Shown here piece after piece: positions 44,115 through 54,620 of a stretch of 64,000 bases of DNA. Source of the DNA: Dipteris shenzhenensis. Its lineage: Eukaryota > Polypodiophyta > Polypodiopsida > Gleicheniales. A program made the position numbers and the translations under genes. The first letter of the stretch is position 1; each line of letters starts with the position of its first letter. The notes beneath the pieces are model-generated. The model was given only the letters and a program-made list of their open reading frames with translations, was not told where the DNA came from and did not search any database. The stretch is from the NCBI GenBank assembly GCA_047967505.1, contig CM106538.1, one strand, 5' to 3'.

Positions 44115-47100
44115 ATGGCATCCTCTTCCATGTCTGAAAAGGATTTTTTCAGCATTAAAAAGTTTGATGGGACAAACTTTTCTTGGTGGAAAGAACAAAT
44201 AAGGGATGTGCTTATTCAAAAGAAGCAGATTAAACCCTTGGCAGGTATTGAAGCTAAGTCTGCAAATATGTCTGAGGATGATTGGAATGAGTTGGATGCA
44301 TTAGCAAAGTCTACTATTAGACTTCATCTTGCAGAGTCAGTTTATTTCACAGTAGTAAATGAGCAGACTACTGAAGATTTGTGGAAGAAACTGTGTGCCA
44401 CTTATGAGAAGGAAACTGCCTCTAATAAAGTTTACCTCATGAAGAGGTTGTTTGAGCTGCAGATGAAGGAAGGGGTCTCCATTGCTTCTCATTTGAATGA
44501 ATTCAATATTATTTTCAGCCAGCTTCAGGCTCAGAAAATGAATTTTGATGCGGAGACTAAGGCAATATTTCTCTTATGTTCATTGCCATCCTCATGGGAT
44601 ACCTTCCGTACAGCTGTCAATAACTCTGCACCTGGTGGAGTACTGAAATTTGATGAGGTTGTGGGTAGCTTGTTGGCCGAGGAGATTAGACGGAAGTCTA
44701 TGGATGGCAACAAGCAGGATGCAGCCTTAAATGTGCAAAGGGGCAGATCACAGTTCAGGGGGAAGTCCCAAGAAAGAGGGAAGTCTCGTAGCAAATCCAG
44801 GGCACGGAACATTGAGTGTTACCATTGTGGCAAGAAGGGCCATATGAAAAAGGATTGCTACAAGCTAAAAAGAGAGCAAAAGGATAAGAAAAAGAATGCA
44901 AATTGGGGTGCAAATCAAAAGGAAGAGAGTCCAAGGGAGGACAAAGGAAAAGTGAAGATCGAGGAGATCAATGCAGTCACACATGATAGTGACAATGACG
45001 TTCTCTTCATGTCTAGTTTATCTGCAGAGTTGCTTACCACTTCAGATGATGCATATTCCCAGGATTGGATTTTGGATTCTGGTGCTTCATTCCATGTTAC
45101 TCCCCATAGGGAATGGTTCTCCACTTATGACAGTGGAAAGACAGGTTGTGTGCATCTTGGAAATGACTATGCATGTGACATAGTGGGAGCAGGTGACATA
45201 AAGTTTTCTTTTGCAAATGGGTCTGCATTTGTTTTGAAACATGTGAGACATGTGCCTAAGCTGACCAAGAGTCTTATTTCAGTGGGTCAGCTAGATGATG
45301 CTGGTTTTCACACCACTTTTTGGCTTTCAAAGTTGGAAAATTCAAAAGGGCTCTATGCTTTTGGCCAGGGGTGCCAAGTGTGGGACTTTGTATCCCTTAC
45401 ATGTATCAGGGGTATTTGATCATGTTGTTGCAATAACCGAGCAGCCAAGCACTTCTTTGTGGCATTGCAGGTTGGGGCACATGAGCCAGAATGGAATGAA
45501 ACTCTTATGCCGTTTGGGTTATGTACCGCATTTGAGTTTCTCTGATTTTGAATTTTGTGAGCATTGTCTCTATGGGAAGCAGACTAAATCAGCCCATAAA
45601 AGAAGGGGAAAGAAAGAGTTTGAAATGCTTGATTTGGTGCATTCAGACGTATGTGGTCCCATGCCTACACGGTCATTAGGCGGGGCTGAATACTATGTGA
45701 CATTCATTGATGATGCAACTAGGAAAGTGTGGGCTTATGCTATAGCTCGGAAGAGTGATGTGTTCCAGGTATTTCAGAAATGGCTGGCCTTGGTTGAGAA
45801 TCAGTCAGGTAGAATGCTTAAATGCCTACGGACTGACAATGGTGGAGAGTATCTCTCTCATGACTTTCAGCATTTCTGTGATACTCGTGGGATTAAGAGG
45901 GAGCTTACATCCCCTCGTACTCCAGAGCAAAATCCAGTTGCAGAAAAGATGAATCGTACCATTCAAGAAAGGTTGCAATGCATGCTTTCCAATGCAAGTC
46001 TTTCTGGTGGTTTTTGGGCTGAGGCAATGAAGACTGCAGTGCATGTGATCAATAGATCACCTAGTAAGAGTTTGGATGGTGGTATTCCTGAAGAGGCATG
46101 GAGTGGCAAGAAGCCCTCTTACTCTCATTTGCGTATATTTGGGTGTGAGGCATATGCACATGTGCCAAAAGAGCTTCGAAAGAAGCTAGATCCTAAGTCT
46201 AGGAAATGCATCTTTCTAGGTTATGGTGAAAGTGGAGAGATGGGCTATCGTCTCTGGGATCCAGAAGCAAAGAAGATCATACGCAGCCATGATGTGGTCT
46301 TCAATGAGAAGAAGATGCATAAGGCACCCATGAGGGATGTGGAAATGAGGAGAATCAGTTTCCAGGATGTGAATCCACCTGCATATGTTGATAGGCAGCA
46401 AGCTGCCCATGCACCAAATGTGCAAGAAATGGTACAACCAAGTACTCCCACAGGTATACAATCAAGGGTAGATGATGGATCATCTATTGGTGGAAATGAT
46501 GAGCCAAATGTGGCTGATATGCAAGTGGGACAGCAAGCTGAAATGCCATTGAGAAGATCATCTAGAATGTCTAGACCGCCTGATAGGTTTGTTCCAGGGG
46601 TAGACTATGTGATGCTTACTGATTGCGGGGAGCCTTCTTGCTATAGAGAGGCTATGATGCGTGAGGATCAACGCAAGTGGGAGTATGCTATGCAATCAGA
46701 GATGAGTTCACTTATGAAGAATAAGACTTGGGACTTGGTTTCTTTGCCACATGGAAAGAAAGCATTGCCATGTAAATGGGTCTACAAGATGAAGGTCACA
46801 GGTGATGATGTGCCTAGGTACAAGGCCCGTTTGGTTGCTAAAGGATTCAAGCAAGAGAAGGGTGTGGACTTTGATGACATATTCTCTCCGATTGTGAAGA
46901 TGACCACACTTAGATGCATCCTTGGACTAGTGGCAGTAGAGGATATGGAGCTTATGCAAATGGATGTCAAGACAGCTTTCTTGCATGGGGATTTGCATGA
47001 GGAAATTTACATGGTGCAGCCGGAAGGCTTTGAAGAAAAGGGCAAAGAGCATTTAGTTTGCAAGCTGAAGAAGAGTCTCTATGGTCTTAAGCAAGCACCT

Positions 47101-48527
47101 AGAGAATGGTATCAGAAGTTTGATGCTTTCATTCGGTCCCAAGGGTTTTAGAAGGAGTGAAATTGATCACTGCCTCTACACTAAAAGGGCTAAGGATAAT
47201 AGCCTAATAATCCTGGCACTGTATGTGGATGATATGCTATTGGCTAGCAAGAATACTTATGAGCTAGATGCTTTAAAGGCCAAGTTGCATGAGGCCTTTG
47301 ATATGAAGGATTTGGGACTTGCAGGTCATATTCTTGGTATGCGCATCACGCGTGATCGGAGTAGGAAACTCCTTTGGCTTTCCCAAAAAGAGTATGTTAC
47401 AAAAGTATTGCAGCGTTTCAATATGGAGGGGGGGAAGGTAGTGAGTACTCCATTGCCTCCATATGTGAAAATGAGTCATACAAATAGTCCCAAATCAGAT
47501 GAGGAGAGGGCCATGATGGCCAAGGTTCCTTATGCATCAGCAGTTGGGAGTCTTATGTATGCTATGATAGCTACTAGACCAGACATTGCATTTGCAGTGG
47601 GAGTTGTTAGCCGGTATATGGCTAATCCAGGAAAGAGGCATTGGGAGGCAGTTAAGTGCATCATGAGGTACATGAAGGGTACCAAGGAGATGTGCATTTG
47701 CTTTGGTAAAGGAGACATGCGTGTACTTGGGTACACAGATTCAGACTATGCAGGGCATGTGGATAGTAGGAGATACAGATAGTCCCAAATCAGATGAGTA
47801 CTCCATTGCCTCCATATGTGAAAATGAGTCATACAGATAGTCCCAAATCAGATGAGGAGAGGGCCATGATGGCCAAGGTTCCTTATGCATCAGCAGTTGG
47901 GAGTCTTATGTATGCTATGATAGCTACTAGACCAGACATTGCATGGGAGTTGTTAGCCGGTATATGGCTAATCCAGGAAAGAGGCATTGGGAGGCAGTTA
48001 AGTGCATCATGAGGTACATGAAGGGTACCAAGGAGATGTGCATTTGCTTTGGTAAAGGAGACATGCGTGTACTTGGGTACACAGATTCAGACTATGCAGG
48101 GCATGTGGATAGTAGGAGATCCACTTCTGGTTATGTGTTCACCTTTGCAGGTGGTGCAGTGTCATGGATGTCTCGCGCACAGAAGTGCGTTGCTTTGTCT
48201 ACCACAGAGGCTGAGTATGTTGCAGCCACAGAGGGTTGCAAGGAGGCTATATGGCTTGATCGGCTAGTGGGAGATTTGGGGATTCATACAGGTGTACCGA
48301 CATTGCATAGTGATTCCATGAGTGCTATTCAGCTAGCACGGAATCCGGTCTTTCATGCAAAGACCAAACACATTGAGGTCAGGTACCATTTCATCAGGGA
48401 GGTACTTGAGGACAAGCGCATAGAGCTTGTCAAGGTTCATACAGATGATAACCCTGCAGATATGCTGACGAAGAGTCTACCTAGTCAGCGGTTTGAGTAT
48501 TGTCGTGTATTGATGGGCATTGGATAG
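44115..48527 (+). pseudogene. Copia F gag-pol, four frame lesions
   Basis: True ATG is 44115 (MASSSMSEKDFF). Gag (UBN2-like) leads to CCHC CYHCGKKGHMKKDC (~44818) and protease WILDSGASFHV (~45065). One extra T in the run at 45317-45321 shifts the frame. Next come pre-integrase LWHCRLGHM and CEHC, integrase with DVCGPM, LRTDNGGEY and VAEKMNRT, and RT with MDVKTAFLHG. An extra base near 47145 shifts frame again just before YVDDMLL. RNase H has TDSDYAG, AEYVAATEG and DSMSAIQLA. A 353 bp direct duplication (47443/47796) and a 7 bp deletion in its second copy (~47945) add further breaks. Copy E reads openly across the RT shift, so these lesions are specific to F. Confidence 0.92.
47443..48121 (+). 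repeat. 353 bp-offset direct duplication inside copia F RT/RNase H
   Basis: GAGTACTCCATTGCCTCC begins copies at 47443 and 47796, which run in parallel to GTGGATAGTAGGAGAT (47758-47773 and ~48106-48121). At the join GGAGAT runs into ACAGATAGTCCCAAATCAGATGAG, a displaced piece of the unit, before restarting. Copy 2 lacks 7 bp (TTGCAGT or equivalent) near 47945. Confidence 0.95.
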
Positions 48528-48580
48528 TATGCTCACTGGTTGTTCTCCCTTAAAGGCACATTGTCCTTTAAGTGGGAGGT

Positions 48581-48767
48581 TGTGGGGGTTAAAGGTCACT
48601 GTGCCTTAACCCCAGTTATGTACAATACTCAAACACATATATAAATGAATGAAAAAGAAGATTGGGGTGGTTCTGCACCCACCAAAACTTATGTGGCTCT
48701 CTGTCTCTCTCTCTCTCTCTCGCTCTCTCTCCCTCTTCCGTTCTTGCTTCCGTTGAGAGCACTCTCA
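48581..48767 (+). repeat. Copia F 3' LTR, 187 bp
   Basis: Same as the 5' LTR except two bases in the CT microsatellite. Flanked on the right by GCTAT and the continuing Ty3 A integrase. Confidence 0.95.
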
Positions 48768-48772
48768 GCTAT

Positions 48773-49585
48773 TGCCCTCCCCATTGCAAATGGTAAGGCA
48801 GCTTCAAATTTCATATTTGAATGTATCTGCACAAGGTTTGGGACACCCATGGAGATTGTCTCTGACCATGGGAGTCCATTCTTAAAAGAAGTAGTGGAGT
48901 TACTCATGGATCACATGGGTATTGATCATCACACTTCTAGTATCTATTATCCGGCATCCATGGGTCAAACAGAGTGGACCAATGGACTCCTTTGTAAAAC
49001 CATGGGAAAAATGGCCACAGGAAATATTAGCTAGTGGGATCAAAAGGTCACTGAAGCCATGTGGGCTTACAACATCACTCTTAAAACATCTACAGGTCAC
49101 ACTCCTTTTGAGTTGGTGTATGGTACTGAGGCCGTTTTACCACTAGAGATAGAGATTCTAGCTTTGAGATTGGTACAAGAACAGAGGATGACAGAAGATG
49201 AACATGTAGAGGCCAGATTGGTACAACTTGAGAAGTTAGATGAAACCCGATGCCTTGCACTACACCAAACAGAGATCCAAAAGAATCGACAAGAGGCCCG
49301 CTTGGATGCTAAGATTCGCAAAAATGGGAAAGACACTTTGTTGAGGGGGATGTTGTGCTATGCTTTGATAACAGATTGGACCACCAAATGGATAAGAAGT
49401 TTTTGCCACTGTGGTCTGGTCCATAAAAAGTCGTGAAGGAACGTAGCAATGGGTCTGTACAAGTTCAGAAGCTGCATGAACCATATGGCAAGAAGGTGAT
49501 CAATAAGTGTTACCTCAAGCCTTTCTTTGTACATGATGGACCCAGGCATGGAAATGCTGTGCATTCCCTGCCTAGGGGGGGGAAC
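48773..49585 (+). pseudogene. Ty3 element A integrase, 3' part
   Basis: Continues the interrupted frame with ANGKAASNFIF, the second catalytic Asp (IVSDHGSPF) and GQTEWTNG with the third acidic residue. There is a TAG near 49033 and a frame shift near 49320 in the C-terminal domain (B reads KIRKGWERHFTEGD here). The frame reaches the polypurine tract, GGGGGGGGAAC, at 49575-49585. Confidence 0.9.
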
Positions 49586-50254
49586 TGTTATAGATAAAAT
49601 TGTCTAAGGAAAAAGGCATTAATATGTGTGTGTGTGTTTGTATATGTGGCAATAGTATAATAAAATATGGTGTGCATAGGGCCCAGGGTTGAGGTGGCAG
49701 GGCATGACCATGTGCCACCCTTCCACCTAAGAGGACCCATAAGGTGTGTTGTACATAGTCCATGGTAGTAATATTATAAAATGTAAGGTGGCATGGCTCC
49801 TCCATGTGCCACCCCTCCATTTAGGCTGCATTTAGTGAGTTATGGCTCAAAGTCCATGGGAGAAGTAATGTAAAATAGGTGGAGATGGATATTATATTGG
49901 GTTATTCCCTCCATATAGGATAGGACCATGTGGGGGAGGTATAGAAGGTCCAAGAGAGCAAGCTAAATAATGGGGAAAGTAGGATGAGGTGGCAAGATTC
50001 CTTGTGCCAATCCTCCACTTGTCCTCCTAAAGTTTTGAACATATTATAAAATTGGGAAGAGACCAAGGGAGTATCATAGACTTGAGATATGGGGCTTGAT
50101 TTATGTGGAAAATTGAGGCAAAGGGTTGTCGCCACAATTGAGAGTGCGTAATCGCCTAGCCCACATGGGAGACTTTTCCACACACACCATGCATGTGGGA
50201 GGATGCATTAATTGGGAGAGACCCCCTCTTTTGGCTATAAAAGGAGTGGGCTAT
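49586..50254 (+). mobile_element. Ty3 element A 3' LTR, truncated
   Basis: Starts TGTTATAGATAAAATTG and matches the B LTR (54621-) for 669 bp up to CTATAAAAGG..GGGCTAT. The last ~330 bp are replaced by copia D. The TATA-like CTATAAAAGG is retained at ~50235. Confidence 0.9.
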
Positions 50255-50605
50255 TGTGAAGATAGTGGGAGAGAGGGAAGGAGTCTCACTTGAGGCTTTC
50301 TCACAATCACAATGGGGGAATACACACACAGGTGGAGGCTAAAAACAGTTTTCCTCTTCTTAGTTGTGAAAGCCAAAAGAACTCAAGTACAAAGAAATAG
50401 AAGAACCCTATATGTGGGTCTCAAACCAAACTCAACTAACTAAGGTGGCATACTAACTGAGCCACGAACTAGTGTAGATAAGGATAGCTGTCATCCAGCT
50501 ATTATTCGTGGGCGGTGTACCAACCGCATCTGTAGCTAACAATTCAGTGACATAAATGCACAATGGTCACCCTGGCATATCGCGAGTGGAGCTCGATATC
50601 TCAAC

Positions 50606-51544
50606 ACTCCCCCTCGAGCTCAATCCCAATTCTTGCACACCAAGCAGGTCTCTGAACTTGTGCAGCTTCTCTGCGCCCAATGCTTTTGTGAAGATGTTAG
50701 CTACCTGATCCTCTGTGCTGACATAAACTAGATCAATAAGGCCTAGTAACACTTTCTCCCACACATAGTGATAATGCACCTCAATACCAACCCAACAGCA
50801 TAGCTCAAATCTGGCCTGGTAATAGTCATGTAAATCAAACTTCCTACTATGCGTCTGTACATAGTAGGGTCTTCTAGAAGCTCACCTGCATCTGCGCTCA
50901 GTTTCACATTCTGCTCCAAAGGAACTGAAATAGGCTTACAGCCTGTCATCCCATATTTGGACAGCATGTCCAGTCCATACTGCCTCTGCAATCCCACTTG
51001 GTGATCTAATCACCTCAATGCCCAAGAAATAACGCAGCTCTCCCAAATCCTTCATCTCAAACTTCAACCTCAATAGCATTTCCACATGAAGGATATCTTC
51101 ATCACTATCACCTATGATGATCAAATCATCAACATAAATGACAAGCAGCATAATCCCTTTCTCTGTTTTTCTCACATAGAGTGAGAAATTTGCCTTGGAA
51201 ATTTGAAAGCCAATAGTGACAAGATACTATCCTATCTTGTCAGACCATGCTCTAGGTGCTTGCTTCAAGCCATACAAGGCTTTCTTCAACCTGCAAACAA
51301 ACTCAGGATGAATAGCATGAACATAACTTGCTGGCTGCTCCATAAAGACCTCTTCTTGCAAATCACCATGCAAGAAGGCATTCTTTACATCCATCTGATG
51401 TAAAGACCATCCCTTTGATGCAGCCATAGCAATGGCTGCTCTTACGGTTGCCATCCTTGCAACCGGGCTGAAAGTTTCTTCATAATCAATGCCATATGTC
51501 TGTGCATACCCCTTGACAACTAATCTTGCCTTGTATCTATTCAC
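50606..51544 (-). pseudogene. Copia D reverse transcriptase relic
   Basis: Minus-strand frames read [31 protein letters not shown] and [16 protein letters not shown] shift follows, then VIYVDDLIIIGD (catalytic YVDD), LRYFLGIEV, a further shift, YGMTGCKPISVPL and RIVGSLIYMTITRPDLSYAVG. RNase H is then missing, and the frame resumes only at its very end (STEDQVANIFTKALGAEKLHKFRDLLGV). Differs clearly in sequence from copia F/E and C, so it is a third copia family. Confidence 0.85.
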
Positions 51545-51885
51545 AGAAAAGTCAGTTTATGCAGGCTCCAAGGAAACCGCATTTGGATGCGGCTAGACGC
51601 ATACTCAAGTATGTAAAGTCCACATTGTAGTATGGACTATTTTATGAGGCTGGGGTTCACATACAGTTGCATGGATACACTGATGTTGATTGGGCTGGTA
51701 GTATTTCTGATAGACGATCTACCAGTGGGTATGTGTTCTCTTTTGTGTGCTGCAGTCACTTGGAGCAGCAAGAAACAGCCCACAATTGCCTTGTCGAGAA
51801 CAGAGGCTGAGTACAGGGGTGCAGCAATGGCTGCATGTGAGGTAGCTTGGTTGCATAAGCTACTCTATGATATGCATCAGTTCTG
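51545..51885 (+). pseudogene. Copia RNase H fragment in opposite orientation
   Basis: Plus-strand text reads [24 protein letters not shown], stop, YGLFYEAGVHIQLHGYTDVDWAGS and DRRSTSGYVFS. One base shifts to TEAEYRGAAMAACEVAWLHKLL. These are exactly the copia RNase H stretches missing from the adjacent minus-strand RT, and the junction lies immediately after the RT frame begins. Confidence 0.85.
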
Positions 51886-52369
51886 TCATTGGTCTATTCA
51901 GGTTTGGAGAGTATAGACCGGTCTCTTCAATCATAGTGGGTGACAAATCAACAAGCCTATTTCTATCTCCTTTACTAGATCTACTGCCATCAAGTATTCT
52001 TTGTCGTAGGGCATCCAAATTTGGGCATGTACCCAAGTGTTTTCCATTAAAAAAGGCATTATAGTGAGCACTGTGAAGGACACTCATTGCAAGATCTGCA
52101 GCACAAGCTTCATACAATGTTATGTGCCTTGCATACCCATGTGCTGCTCTCATGCTAGAGTGTTTTGTCTCCAAGAGATTTACTGTAGGAACAAATCTAG
52201 AATTTTCCTCTTGTTGCAAAAACATTCCCCCCCATTGATTGAATCTAACATCCCACCAAGCCAACCACGTGTGGAGGGTTGGCAATTCACCTCTTTCACA
52301 TGAAATGGAGACCAATATATCAATTTCCTCTTGCATTGGTCTACACAAATAACTGTTGTTTCCTCCCAT
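51860..52369 (-). CDS. Uncharacterised open frame, 169 residues
   Basis: Open on the minus strand from ATG 52369 (MGGNNSYLCRPMQEEID) to a stop at 51860. It has mixed, non-repetitive composition with aromatic-rich WLAWWDVRFNQWGG, then HITLYEACAADLAMSVLHSAHYNAFFNGKHLGTCPNLDALRQRILDGSR. The frame is open upstream to a GTG at 52399. I recognise no domain. It lies between a rearranged copia and AT-rich DNA and could be a fragment of another transposon or of a host gene. Codon structure looks coding, but expression is unproven. Confidence 0.4.
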   Translation of the reverse strand: MGGNNSYLCRPMQEEIDILVSISCERGELPTLHTWLAWWDVRFNQWGGMFLQQEENSRFVPTVNLLETKHSSMRAAHGYARHITLYEACAADLAMSVLHSAHYNAFFNGKHLGTCPNLDALRQRILDGSRSSKGDRNRLVDLSPTMIEETGLYSPNLNRPMTELMHIIE

Positions 52370-52399
52370 GGATGAGGGCGAACATGTGGAGTGTGTCAC

Positions 52400-53020
52400 A
52401 TGTTACGTGCGCTCACATATCACATGCATCATATGTTGGAAGGGGGATCTAATTAATCAATCTATTAAATTTCTTAATAAGAGAGGCTACCTAATTAGTT
52501 GTTAGTTTAACTATCACTTGTTTGATTAATTATTGATTAGCTTGTTGATTGATCATTGATTAGCTTGTTGATTGATTATTGATTAATTCTTAATTAATTA
52601 CTAATTAAAATTTTAATTATTTTTTATTTTACTAACTTGTTTTTAACAAATTACTAATTGAATTCTTATTCAATTAATAATTAGTTTGTATTACTAAATA
52701 ATTATTAATTATTTATTTAATTGATAATTTGATAATTCATTCCTTAATTATTAATTTCTATAAATTTCTTTATTACTAGCTAATTTTTATACAAAATTCT
52801 TAATTACTATTTTATTACTAACTACTTTCTTGATTATTATTAATTTATTCCTTAACTAATTAATACTTAGATTTTATTATTAATTAATTGGTAATTATTT
52901 AATTTCTTAATTAATATTTGATTTATTAATCATTAATTTTTATTACTTACTAATTTTTTATTAATTCCTTAATCATTGTAGATAGAGGCTGTAAGATAGG
53001 AAAGTTGATATGCCCAGCCA
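52400..53020. repeat. AT-rich low-complexity DNA (TTAATTA-based)
   Basis: From 52450 to ~52980 the sequence is mostly TTAATTA, ATTACTAATT and GTTGATTGAT permutations without fixed period. No gene. Confidence 0.8.
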
Positions 53021-53026
53021 AGGTAC

Positions 53027-54620
53027 TGAGAGTGCTCTCAACGGAAGCAAGAACGGAAGAAGGAGAGAGAGAGATAGAGAGACAGAGAGCCACAAGTTTG
53101 GTGGGTGCAGAACCACCCTAATCTTCTTTTTCATTCATTTATATATGTGTTTGAGTGTTGTACATAAGCGGGGTAAAGGCACAGTGACCTTTAACCCCCA
53201 CAACCTCCCACTTAAAGGACAATGTGCCTTTAAGGGAGAACAACCAGTGAGCATACTATCCAATGCCCATCAATACACGACAATACTCAAACCGCTGACT
53301 AGGTAGACTCTTCGTCAGCATATCTGCAGGGTTATCGTCTGTATGAACCTTAACAAGCTCTATGCGCTTGTCCTCAAGTACCTCCCTGATGAAATGGTAC
53401 CTGACCTCAATGTGTTTGGTCTTTGCATGAAAGACCGGATTCCGTGCTATCTGAATAGCACTCATGGAATCACTATGCAATGTCGGCACACCTGTATGAA
53501 TCCCCAAAACTCCCACTAGCCGATCAAGCCATATAGCCTCCTTGCAACCCTCTGTGGTTGCAACACATACTCAGCCTCTGTGGTAGACAAAGCAATGCAC
53601 TTCTATGCGCGAGACATCCACGACACTGCACCACCTGCAAAGGTGAACACATAACCAGAAGTGGATCTCCTACTATCCACATGCCCTGCATAGTCTGAAT
53701 CTGTGTACCCAAGTACACGCATGTCTCCTTTACCAAAGCAAATGCACATCTCCTTGGTACCCTTCATGTACCTCATGATGCACTTAACTGCCTCCCAATG
53801 CCTCTTTCCTGGATTAGCCATATACCGGCTAACAACTCCCACTGCAAATGCAATGTTTGGTCTAGTAGCTATCATAGCATACATAAGACTCCCAACCGTT
53901 GATGCATAAGGAACCTTGGCCATCATGGCCCTTTCCTCATCTAATTTGGGACTATCTGTATGACTCAGTTTCACATATGGAGGCAATGGAGTACTCACTG
54001 CCTTCCCCCCCTCCATATTGAAACGATGCAATACTTTTGTAACATACTCCTTCTGTGAAAGCCAAGGGAGTTTCCTACTCCGATCACGCGTAATGCGCAT
54101 ACCAAGAATATGACCTGCAAGTCCCAAATCCTTCATATCAAAGGCCTCATGCAACTTGGCCTTTAATGCATCTAGCTCATAAGTATTCTTGCTAGCCAAT
54201 AGCATATCATCCACATATAGTGCCAGGATTATCAGGCTATTATCCTTAGCCCTTTTAGTGTAGAGGCAGTGATCAATTTCACCCCTTCTAAAACCGTGGG
54301 ACCGAATGAAAGCATCAAACTTGTGATACCATTCTCTAGGTGCTTGCTTAAGACCATAGAGACTTTTCTTCAGCTTGCAAACTAAATGCTCTTTGCCCTT
54401 TTCTTCAAAGCCTTCCGGCTGCACCATGTAAATTTCCTCATGCAAATCCCCATACAAGAAAGCTGTCTTGACATCCATCTGCATAAGCTCCATATCCTCT
54501 GATGCCACTAGTCCAAGCATGCATCTAAGTGTGGTCATCTTCACAACCGGAGAGAATATCTCATCAAAGTTCACACCCTTCTCTTGCTTGAACACTTTAG
54601 CAACCAAACGGGCCTTGTAC
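53027..54620 (-). mobile_element. Copia element E, 3' part (same family as F)
   Basis: The 3' LTR occupies 53027-53202 on the minus strand (ends TG..CA; 176 bp against 187 in F) with flanking GGTAC at 53022-53026. RNase H and RT follow to 54620, where Ty3 B begins. The match to F runs from F position ~46818 to the end. The continuation of E lies across B at 62926 onward. Confidence 0.92.
53256..54607 (-). pseudogene. Copia E RT-RNase H relic
   Basis: One open frame (54607-53603) covers KQEKGVNFDEIFSPVVKMTT, MDVKTAFLYGDLHEEIYM, ALYVDDMLLASKN, GHILGMRITRD, VGSLMYAMIATRPN and TDSDYAGHVDSRRSTSGYVF. It ends where CAG of F is TAG (SRA-stop). A 2 bp insertion then shifts the rest (HSDSMSAIQIARNPVFHAKTKHIEVRYHFIRE, ADMLTKSLPS). 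There is no duplication and no RT shift, unlike F. Confidence 0.9.

Larger units (their letters stand above)
42500..48767 (+). mobile_element. Full-length copia element F inserted in Ty3 A integrase
   Basis: 6268 bp with 187 bp LTRs (42500-42686 and 48581-48767) that begin TGTGGGGGTT and end ACTCTCA. They differ only at two positions inside a CT-rich microsatellite. The target duplication GCTAT is seen at 42495-42499 and 48768-48772. The PBS follows two bases after the 5' LTR (TGGTATCAGAGC, 42689). The polypurine tract is AAGTGGGAGGT just before 48581. The 1.4 kb leader (42701-44114) has no gene. The insertion is recent by LTR identity but its coding region is broken. Confidence 0.97.
36975..50254 (+). 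mobile_element. Ty3 (gypsy) element A, 5'-truncated and split by copia F
   Basis: Collinear with element B from B position ~56199 onward; the 5' LTR and primer site are missing. Order: upstream frames, RNase H gene (37679-38143), zinc-knuckle frame, gag, protease, RT, degenerate RNase H, integrase (interrupted at 42499 and resumed at 48773), polypurine GGGGGGGGAAC, then 3' LTR from 49586. The 3' LTR stops at 50254 where copia D begins. Many CGA or CAG codons have become TGA or TAG relative to B, so this copy has decayed longer. Confidence 0.9.
50255..51885 (-). mobile_element. Copia element D, rearranged
   Basis: The 3' LTR (minus strand) is 50606-50255, about 352 bp, starting TGTTGAGATATC after a polypurine tract (GAGGGGGAG). 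It ends at TG..CA-type junction 50255 next to GCTAT of the Ty3 A LTR. RT (51544-50743) is on the minus strand, but the RNase H part lies beyond it on the plus strand (51545-51885), so the element was partly inverted. No 5' part (gag, integrase) or 5' LTR was found. Confidence 0.75.

Noticed and set aside
49572-49820. Minus-strand frames shared with 54571-54866 and 62386-62858 (MEGWHMEEPCHL..)
   Set aside because: These are antisense of Ty3 LTR sequence and recur because the LTR recurs.
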